Positions 58,595 to 64,000 of a stretch of DNA of 64,000 nucleotides are shown here, in pieces. The DNA is from Bacillota bacterium (lineage in GTDB: Bacteria; Bacillota; Clostridia; Christensenellales; Aristaeellaceae). The notes under the pieces were generated by a model. The model had not been told where the DNA came from, did not search any database, and saw nothing but the letters and a program-made list of their open reading frames with translations. The translations under genes and the position numbers were made by a program. Location of the stretch: contig JAEZHM010000117.1 of NCBI GenBank assembly GCA_023416585.1, forward strand, positions 9,957-73,956. Reading direction: 5' to 3'. Numbering within the stretch: the stretch's first letter is position 1; every line of letters starts with the position of its first letter.

Positions 58595-59776
58595 TGCCAC
58601 CTTCACCAGCGTGGCGTTGGAGGTCTGCAAAAGGCGGATTTTGGGGAAACCGGCGCCGTCGGGATATCCGGCATCAGCAAGCAATTGCTTGGCGGCGGCC
58701 ACATCCTCTTTGAAAGCATCGCCGTGCACGTCGCGCCAGGTCTTGCTGGGATCCACAATGTCGGGGAACTTGTGGGGAACAAAGCCGTACAGCGGGGGCA
58801 GCGCGCTCTGGATCACGTTTTCCGTAAGGATCTTCCGGTTGATGGCCAGAGATAGCGCCTTGCGGACCTTGGCGTCGCTTACCGGCGCGTTTGCGCAGTT
58901 GAACTCATAGTAGCGAAAGCCCGCACGGTCGGTAACCAGCAGGCTGGGGGTGTCCTTGTACTTGGCTTCGGCATCAGAGCTTACGGAGCTGGCAATGTTC
59001 ACTTCGCCGTTTTCAAAGGCGAGCAGCGCGGTGGCGGAGTCTGCCAGGAAAACGTACTCCAGCGTGTTGATCTTCACCTCGGAAGCGTTATAGTAGTTGG
59101 GGTTCTTCACAAACACGTACTTTTCCTGGGGCTTCATCTCTTTGACCATGAAGGGGCCATTGCAGACGTAGGATTCTGCCTTGGTCTCCCAGTCTTCGCC
59201 GTAGGCATCAATGATTTCCTTCTTTACCGGCAGGAAGGCGGTGGAGGCGGTCATGGAAACGAAGTAGGGGGTGGGCGCGATCAGCGTCACTTCCAGCGTT
59301 ACATCATCCAGCGCCTTGACGCCTACGTCATCCATGGTCTTGGTCTTGTCCACAAAGCACTCGTAGCCGTTTTTGATCACGCCATAGAGCGTGTAGGCGG
59401 TTTCTGAGGCCAGGTCGGGATTGAGCACCCGTTTCCAGGAATACTCAAAATCCTTGGCGGTAAGCGGGCTGCCGTCCGACCACTTCAAATCTTTCTTCAG
59501 GGTGAAGGTGTACACCAGCCCGTCTTCAGACACTTTGTAGCCTTCCGCCAATGCCGGCACCAGGCTGCCGTCTTCTGCGAATTTGTACAGGCCGCGGAAG
59601 AGGCTCTGCAAAGCGTAGGAGCCGCGGGAATAGTCATTCATGGTGGGATCCATGGATTCGGGTTCGCCATCCATTTGGAAAATGAGCTTCTTTTCCGCAG
59701 CTTCCGCGCCTGATGCCATGGGCACGGCCAGCACGATGAGCATGAGCGCCATGAGCAATGCGAGCAGTCTCTTCAT
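58160..59776 (-). CDS. peptide ABC transporter substrate-binding protein (OppA/DppA type)
   Basis: A 538-residue exported family-5 binding protein. The start is ATG 59776 (MKRLLALLMALMLIVLAVPMASGAEA), 8 nt after GGAGG; the upstream open frame lacks a ribosome site. No lipobox Cys, so cleavage after the ASG or AEA region is likely. Typical segments are GEPESMDPTMNDY, ALAEGYKVSEDGLVYTFTLKKDLKWSDGSPLTAKDFEYSW and NGPFMVKEMKP. It delivers oligopeptides to the divergent permease genes (60009). Its 3' end has a decayed copy at 51139. A consensus promoter lies 75 bp upstream. Confidence 0.92.
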   Translation of the reverse strand: MKRLLALLMALMLIVLAVPMASGAEAAEKKLIFQMDGEPESMDPTMNDYSRGSYALQSLFRGLYKFAEDGSLVPALAEGYKVSEDGLVYTFTLKKDLKWSDGSPLTAKDFEYSWKRVLNPDLASETAYTLYGVIKNGYECFVDKTKTMDDVGVKALDDVTLEVTLIAPTPYFVSMTASTAFLPVKKEIIDAYGEDWETKAESYVCNGPFMVKEMKPQEKYVFVKNPNYYNASEVKINTLEYVFLADSATALLAFENGEVNIASSVSSDAEAKYKDTPSLLVTDRAGFRYYEFNCANAPVSDAKVRKALSLAINRKILTENVIQSALPPLYGFVPHKFPDIVDPSKTWRDVHGDAFKEDVAAAKQLLADAGYPDGAGFPKIRLLQTSNATLVKVAEAMAQMWKQNLNIETEIVSVESATYFSDGYARDAGDFEVCYMGYTGDYLDPSSLLYNFESSGSAKSTRWGNADYDAIMKKIRAGAAGEAREKLFADAEALLANEFPIMPVFSYTSMALVSSNVTGFTRNYIGHPNFEYCDIVAE

Positions 59777-59850
59777 CACAGATTCCTCCGATTCATTTTT
59801 TGTGCCATGCAAGTGACTTAAGTCCACACAAAATGCATGTCAATGATTGC

Positions 59851-59879
59851 ATAATAGCAAATGGATGACAGCATGTCAA
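59851..59879 (-). promoter_or_regulatory. sigma-A promoter for the peptide-binding protein
   Basis: On the minus strand TTGACA (plus 59874-59879), 17 bp, TATTAT (plus 59851-59856). For the divergent dpp operon a TATAAT at 59965-59970 is visible without a good -35. Confidence 0.75.
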
Positions 59880-60008
59880 CGAAACATCTGCACATTCTTT
59901 GTTTATTTGCATGTCCATGTGAGAAACGATTCATTTCCTGTATACAAAAGCTTATATGCGATGATATAATGGCACCATTCCCATCCAAACGGAAAGGGAG
60001 GACGTTCA

Positions 60009-60935
60009 GTGCTGCGTTATATAGGAAAGCGCGTTTTTTCCGGCATTATCACCATACTTGTATTGATCACCATAACATTTTTCATGATGCACTACATACC
60101 CGGCAGCCCCTTTGTAAAGGGCGAGCAAAAAATGCCGCCCGAGGTTATGCAGCGCATTGAGGAAAAGTATGGCCTGAACCAGCCGCTTTTCGTGCAATAC
60201 CTCACGTACCTAAAAAACATTGTACGGGGCGACTTTGGCATCTCCTTCAAAAAGGCGGGCACCACCGTCAATGACATCATCGACCGGGGCTTTCCCGTTT
60301 CCGCCAGGGTGGGCCTGGTTGCCGTCATCGTTTCCGTTTTGATCGGCATGGCGCTTGGCATATTGTCCGCGGTAAAGCGCGCCAGCTTGTTTGACGGGGC
60401 ATCCATGGTGTTTGCAACAGTCGGCATATCCATACCAACGTTCGTAACGGCGGTATTGCTCTTATACCTGTTCGCGGGGGTACTCAAGGTGCTGCCCACC
60501 TATGGCCTTTCCACGTGGAAGCATTACATTCTTCCCGTTACCTGCCTGTCCTTTAGCCCCATCGCCTATATCGCCAGAATGGCGCGTTCCTCCATGCTGG
60601 ATGTGATGCAGCAGGATTATATCCGCACCGCCAGGGCCAAAGGCGTTCGGGAGTTTTTTGTGATTGTCAAGCACGGCCTGCGCAACGCCATACTGCCGGT
60701 AGTCACCTACCTTGGCACGCTGGTGGCCGGATTGCTCACGGGCTCGTTTGTGATCGAGCGGCTGTACGCCATCCCCGGTATCGGCAAATATTATGTGGAA
60801 TCCATAGGCGCCAGGGACTATAACGTGATCCTTGGCATGACGGTGTTCTTTGGCATTTTCGTTGTGGCGTGCAACATTGTCGTGGATATTTTGTACGGCA
60901 TCATTGACCCCAGGGTGAAGATGGCAGAAAAGTAA
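60009..60935 (+). CDS. dppB: peptide ABC transporter permease (DppB/OppB type)
   Basis: A 308-residue inner-membrane permease: N-terminal MLRYIGKRVFSGIITILVLITITFFMMHYIPGSPF, six membrane segments, and the family EAA loop DYIRTARAKGVREFFVIVKHGLRNAILPV near residue 205. It starts at GTG 60009 with GGGAGG about 7 nt upstream. It heads a four-gene operon (permease, permease, two ATPases), divergent from its binding protein. The gene symbol is by family similarity; dipeptide versus longer-peptide specificity is unknown. Confidence 0.92.
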   Translation: MLRYIGKRVFSGIITILVLITITFFMMHYIPGSPFVKGEQKMPPEVMQRIEEKYGLNQPLFVQYLTYLKNIVRGDFGISFKKAGTTVNDIIDRGFPVSARVGLVAVIVSVLIGMALGILSAVKRASLFDGASMVFATVGISIPTFVTAVLLLYLFAGVLKVLPTYGLSTWKHYILPVTCLSFSPIAYIARMARSSMLDVMQQDYIRTARAKGVREFFVIVKHGLRNAILPVVTYLGTLVAGLLTGSFVIERLYAIPGIGKYYVESIGARDYNVILGMTVFFGIFVVACNIVVDILYGIIDPRVKMAEK

Positions 60936-60949
60936 CGGGAGGCGCGTTC

Positions 60950-61855
60950 ATGGAAAACCCCTATGCACTCATCACCCAGTCGGAACGGGAAATGGACCAG
61001 TTTTCACGGCCCTCCGTCTCCTACTGGAAGGATGCCTGGCGGCGCTTGAAAAAAGACAAGCTGGCCGTATTCGGCATGTTCTGCATCAGCATTATCGCCT
61101 TGCTTGCCATCATCGGGCCGTTTTTCAGCCCGTATGCGTATGACACAGCCGATTTTGGGGCCATCAACCAGCTGCCCAGCACCGCACACTTATTCGGCAC
61201 CGACGCGCTGGGCCGGGACCTTTTCGTGCGCATCCTCTACGGCGCGCGCATCAGCCTGGCCATAGGCATCGTATCCGCCGCGGTCAATATGGTGATCGGC
61301 GTTCTGTATGGCGGCATCGCCGGGTTTGTGGGCGGCCGCACCGACAATATCATGATGCGTATTGTGGATATCTTGATCGCGCTGCCTTCCCTTTTGTACA
61401 TCATTATCCTCATGATGTTCATGGGCTCCAACATACAGTCCATACTTATTGCTCTGTGCATTTCCTCCTGGGTGGGCACGGCCAGGATCACAAGGTCCCA
61501 GGTGGTATCCTTAAAGCATCAGGAATATGTGCTGGCCGCCAGGCTTTCCGGCGCCAGCAGGTGGAAGATACTGATCCGGCATCTATTGCCCAACAGTATG
61601 GGCCCCATCATTGTATCAGTCACATTTTTGATCCCCGGCGCCATCTTTTCCGAAGCGTTTTTAAGCTTTCTTGGCATCGGCATTCAAAAGCCCATGGCCA
61701 GCTGGGGCTCCCTGGCCAACGACGCCATCGACACGCTGTACAAGGCGCCTTATCAAATGATCTTCCCGGTTCTGGCCATCAGCCTGACCATGTTTTCATT
61801 AAACTTTATCGGCGATGGCCTGCGGGACGCCTTGGACCCCAAACTTAAAAAGTAA
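60950..61855 (+). CDS. dppC: peptide ABC transporter permease (DppC/OppC type)
   Basis: A 301-residue permease that pairs with DppB. It has an N-terminal cytoplasmic stretch and WRRLKKDKLAVFGMFCISIIALLAIIGPF as first membrane segment. FGTDALGRDLFVRILYGARISL near residue 85 is diagnostic of the DppC branch, and the EAA loop is EYVLAARLSGASRWKILIRHLLPNSMGPI. GGGAGG lies 7 nt before the ATG. It is 14 bp after dppB. Confidence 0.93.
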   Translation: MENPYALITQSEREMDQFSRPSVSYWKDAWRRLKKDKLAVFGMFCISIIALLAIIGPFFSPYAYDTADFGAINQLPSTAHLFGTDALGRDLFVRILYGARISLAIGIVSAAVNMVIGVLYGGIAGFVGGRTDNIMMRIVDILIALPSLLYIIILMMFMGSNIQSILIALCISSWVGTARITRSQVVSLKHQEYVLAARLSGASRWKILIRHLLPNSMGPIIVSVTFLIPGAIFSEAFLSFLGIGIQKPMASWGSLANDAIDTLYKAPYQMIFPVLAISLTMFSLNFIGDGLRDALDPKLKK

Positions 61856-61868
61856 CGGAGGTTTTCCC

Positions 61869-62876
61869 ATGCATCTTCTGGATATTCAAAACCTCCGGAC
61901 CACCTTTGACATCCATGTGGGCAGCGTGAAGGCGGTACGCGGCGTTACCATGCATGTGGACAAGGGCGAGGCTGTGGGCATTGTGGGCGAATCCGGGTCG
62001 GGCAAAAGCGTGACCATGCTGTCGGTCATGCGCCTTTTGCCGGACTATGCCAAGATTACGGCCGACAGGCTGATGTTTGACAATATCGATCTATTGAAAG
62101 CAAAGCCTAACGTCCTTCGCGGTCTGGAAGGCAACCGCATCGGCATGGTTTTCCAGGACCCTATGACCAGCCTGAACCCCTTGTTCACCGTGGGCCACCA
62201 GCTTTTGGAGCCGCTGCGCATACACCAAAGATTGGGCAGCGTTAAAGCGCGCGCACGGGCCCTGGAGCTCTTGCGCCTGGTGGATATGCCGGACCCTGAA
62301 AGCCGGCTGAAGCAGTACCCCCACGAGCTGTCCGGCGGCATGCGCCAGCGGGTGATGATCGCGATGGCGATCGCGTGCCAGCCCGAGCTGCTCATCGCCG
62401 ACGAGCCCACCACCGCCCTCGACGTGACGATCCAGGCCCAGGTGCTGGAACTGCTCGCCGGTCTCCAGGAGTCGCTCGGTCTCTCCGTGCTGCTCATCAC
62501 CCACGATCTCGGCGTGGTCGCCGGGCTCTGCGACAGGGTGGCGGTCATGTATGCCGGGCAGATCATCGAGACCGGACGCGCCGAGGACGTCTTCGAGCGG
62601 CCGTCGCATCCCTATACCCAGGGGCTGATCCGCTCGACCCCGCGCCTCGATGACCACATGGAGCGGCTGATCGCGATCGACGGTGCCCCGCCCAATCTCC
62701 TCAACCCCCCGCCGGGCTGCGCCTTTCGCGACCGCTGCCCGATCGCCGAGCCGCGTTGCGAGACGCCGCCGATGCTCGGCCCGTCATGGCCGGAAGGGAC
62801 CGTTGCCTGCTGGCGCGCGTCGACCGACGCCTGGGCGAGCGATGTCGAGGCGCCCGGCATGCGGAGGGTGGTATGA
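61869..62876 (+). CDS. dppD: peptide ABC transporter ATP-binding protein (DppD/OppD type), composition chimera
   Basis: A 335-residue ATPase that is complete in frame: Walker A GESGSGKS (40-47), Q-loop FQDPMTSLNP (near 97), signature LSGGMRQRV (154-162), Walker B LLIADEPTTALD (near 175), H-loop LLITHDLG (near 208), and the C-terminal peptide-transporter extension with GCAFRDRCPIAEPRCE. Start at ATG 61869, GGAGG 7 nt upstream. Up to about residue 155 the codon use matches the rest of the window; from about 62,350 nearly all codons end in G or C with alphaproteobacterial style. The protein reads as a fusion of two dppD genes at the most conserved stretch, probably an assembly artefact. Confidence 0.85.
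   Translation: MHLLDIQNLRTTFDIHVGSVKAVRGVTMHVDKGEAVGIVGESGSGKSVTMLSVMRLLPDYAKITADRLMFDNIDLLKAKPNVLRGLEGNRIGMVFQDPMTSLNPLFTVGHQLLEPLRIHQRLGSVKARARALELLRLVDMPDPESRLKQYPHELSGGMRQRVMIAMAIACQPELLIADEPTTALDVTIQAQVLELLAGLQESLGLSVLLITHDLGVVAGLCDRVAVMYAGQIIETGRAEDVFERPSHPYTQGLIRSTPRLDDHMERLIAIDGAPPNLLNPPPGCAFRDRCPIAEPRCETPPMLGPSWPEGTVACWRASTDAWASDVEAPGMRRVV
62326..62380. other. composition breakpoint, probable chimeric join
   Basis: The break falls in the nucleotides coding for the ABC signature and the following helix (MRQRVMIAMAIA), the part most conserved between unrelated genomes. Left of it third positions are mixed; right of it they are almost all G/C and all further genes and the tail keep that style. 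No target duplication, integrase or tRNA marks the join. Confidence 0.8.
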
Positions 62877-63889
62877 ACGTGCCGCTTCCGCTCAAGCCGC
62901 ATGACGCGGTCGTGCCGCCGGCGCCGCTGGTCAGCATCCAGGGCATGAGCGTGGCCTACGAGGGGGGGCGAAACGGCTTCTGGGCGCGGCCCGTCCAGGT
63001 CAAGGCGCTCGACAACATTTCCTTCGACATCTTCCCCGGCGAGACGCTCGGCCTGGTCGGCGAGTCCGGCTCGGGCAAGTCGACGACCGGCCGTGCGATC
63101 CTGCGCCGCGTCGGCGTGACGGCGGGCAGGATCCTGTTCAAGGGCGAGGACATCACCACCGTCCACGGCGAGGAACTCCGCAAGCTTCGCCGCCACATGC
63201 AGATCGTCTTCCAGGATCCCTATGCCAGCCTCAATCCGCGGATGAAGATCCTCGACATCATCGCCGAGCCGCTGATCGTCCACGGGCTGATCCGCAATGC
63301 CGAGGAGGCGCGCGACGAGATCGGGGAGTTCCTGCGGGTGGTCGGGCTTCCCCGCGACGCGCAGGACCGGTTCCCCCACGCCTTCTCCGGCGGCCAGCGC
63401 CAGCGCATAGGCATTGCGAGGGCCCTTGCCCTCAAGCCCGATTTCATCGTCGCCGACGAGCCGGTGTCGGCGCTCGACGTTTCCGTCCGGGCCCAGGTCG
63501 TCAACCTCCTCCAGGACCTCCAGCGCGATTTCGGCATCACGCTCCTTTTCATTGCGCACGATCTCTCCGTGGTCCGCCACATCTCGCACCGCGTGGCGAT
63601 CCTCTACAGCGGCCGGCTGGTCGAGCTCGCCGACCGCGATGCCCTCTACGAGACGCCGCTCCATCCCTATACCGAGGCGCTGCTTTCGGCCGTGCCGGTG
63701 CCCGACCCCAAGACCCAGAAGGCGCGCAAGCGCCTGATCTATCGCGGCGAGATTCCGGACGTCTCGCACTGGCCCGCGGGCTGCCACCTTCATGGCCGCT
63801 GCCCCTACGCGACCGAAAAGTGCGCGCTCGAAGCGCCGCCCCTGGTCGAGAAGCGGCCGGGCCACTGGGCGGCCTGCTGGCACCGGTAG
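62873..63889 (+). CDS. dppF: peptide ABC transporter ATP-binding protein (DppF/OppF type), GC-rich foreign style
   Basis: A 338-residue ATPase starting at ATG 62873, overlapping the previous stop (ATGA). Walker A GESGSGKST (near 60), Q-loop FQDPYASLNP (near 112), signature FSGGQRQRIGIARALAL (near 165), Walker B FIVADEPVSALD (near 188), and the C-terminal extension with CHLHGRCPYATEKC. All in the GC-rich style; proline/alanine-rich N-terminus (PLPLKPHDAVVPPAPLVSIQG). The order D-F with ATGA overlap is the normal one in Proteobacteria, so this gene and the 3' part of dppD probably come from one alphaproteobacterial operon. Confidence 0.9.
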   Translation: MNVPLPLKPHDAVVPPAPLVSIQGMSVAYEGGRNGFWARPVQVKALDNISFDIFPGETLGLVGESGSGKSTTGRAILRRVGVTAGRILFKGEDITTVHGEELRKLRRHMQIVFQDPYASLNPRMKILDIIAEPLIVHGLIRNAEEARDEIGEFLRVVGLPRDAQDRFPHAFSGGQRQRIGIARALALKPDFIVADEPVSALDVSVRAQVVNLLQDLQRDFGITLLFIAHDLSVVRHISHRVAILYSGRLVELADRDALYETPLHPYTEALLSAVPVPDPKTQKARKRLIYRGEIPDVSHWPAGCHLHGRCPYATEKCALEAPPLVEKRPGHWAACWHR

Positions 63890-63955
63890 GGGCAGGCCCG
63901 AGGCGGGCATGGTTGCCCGGCAACCCACCTCGCGTCCTGCTCGCCCCTCTCCGTC

Positions 63956-63975
63956 ATGCCGGCGAAAGCCGGCAT
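63956..63975. repeat. alphaproteobacterial-type palindrome
   Basis: ATGCCGGC and GCCGGCAT around a GAAA loop, preceded by CCGTC. This GTCATGCCGGCGAAAGCCGGCATCC element is frequent between genes in Alphaproteobacteria (general knowledge) and unlike any repeat in the rest of the window. The flanking 63890-64000 holds nothing else. Confidence 0.7.
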
Positions 63976-64000
63976 CCATCGATGTCGCATGGGATCGGCA

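Noticed and set aside
62612..63979. 455-codon minus frame opposite dppF
   Set aside because: Shadow frame caused by very high GC third positions; the plus strand has all ABC ATPase motifs.

Overview
The window reads as one contig from an uncultured Gram-positive member of the Clostridia. Supporting signs are near-consensus sigma-A promoters with 17-bp spacers, strong GGAGG ribosome sites, several TTG/GTG starts, Gram-positive signal peptides, LplABC-type sugar importers without their own ATPase, a BlaI/BlaR1 pair and many GC-rich palindromic intergenic repeats. A lineage near Christensenellales is a guess from style, not a phylogeny. From about 62,330 to the right end the base and codon composition switches abruptly to a GC-rich, alphaproteobacterial style inside a conserved ABC-ATPase gene, so the last 1.6 kb probably comes from another organism (assembly chimera) unless proven otherwise.

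Left part (1-31,475), a glycan-utilisation region. Minus-strand importer 1 (binding protein 4392, permeases 2949 and 2038) ends with a uroporphyrinogen-decarboxylase-like protein (904). Next come an amidohydrolase (6287) and a cytoplasmic GH13-like enzyme (7511). Divergent from these is a plus-strand operon of a GH106-like glycosidase (9819), a LacI regulator (13095) and a GH172/DUF2961 enzyme (14165). A minus-strand operon (28151 down to 15478) holds two further importers flanking a DUF5696 protein (19143) and a beta-propeller/TPR/Yip1 membrane protein (21361). Its first binding protein (25230) has about 550 extra N-terminal residues. Divergent from it is a secreted paralogue of the GH13-like enzyme (28438). 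Six copies of a 20-bp LacI-type palindrome (consensus AAGGATAAACGTTTATCCTT) lie beside the promoters of these units and tie them into one regulon. This is my main candidate for an undescribed system.

Middle part (31,526-37,816): a second LacI regulator, a second LplABC importer and a divergent DUF1861 (GH130/GT108-like) gene, with two back-to-back consensus promoters. An inverted repeat overlaps the importer promoter.

37,842-51,006 is more mixed: nested palindromic repeats, an SH3/CHAP protein without signal peptide, a serine-hydrolase homologue with Cys at the nucleophile position, a secreted 5'-nucleotidase, a DUF5050 lipoprotein, BlaI/BlaR1, and two secreted beta-propeller proteins divergent from blaI.

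51,070-58,594 is an islet bounded by two direct copies (about 500 bp) of the 3' end of an oligopeptide-binding protein gene. It carries a MalT-like LuxR regulator and a run of small membrane and redox genes. The intact binding-protein gene (58160) is divergent from a dpp-type peptide transporter operon (60009-63889), in which the compositional break occurs.

No tRNA, rRNA, CRISPR array, transposase or phage structural gene was seen.
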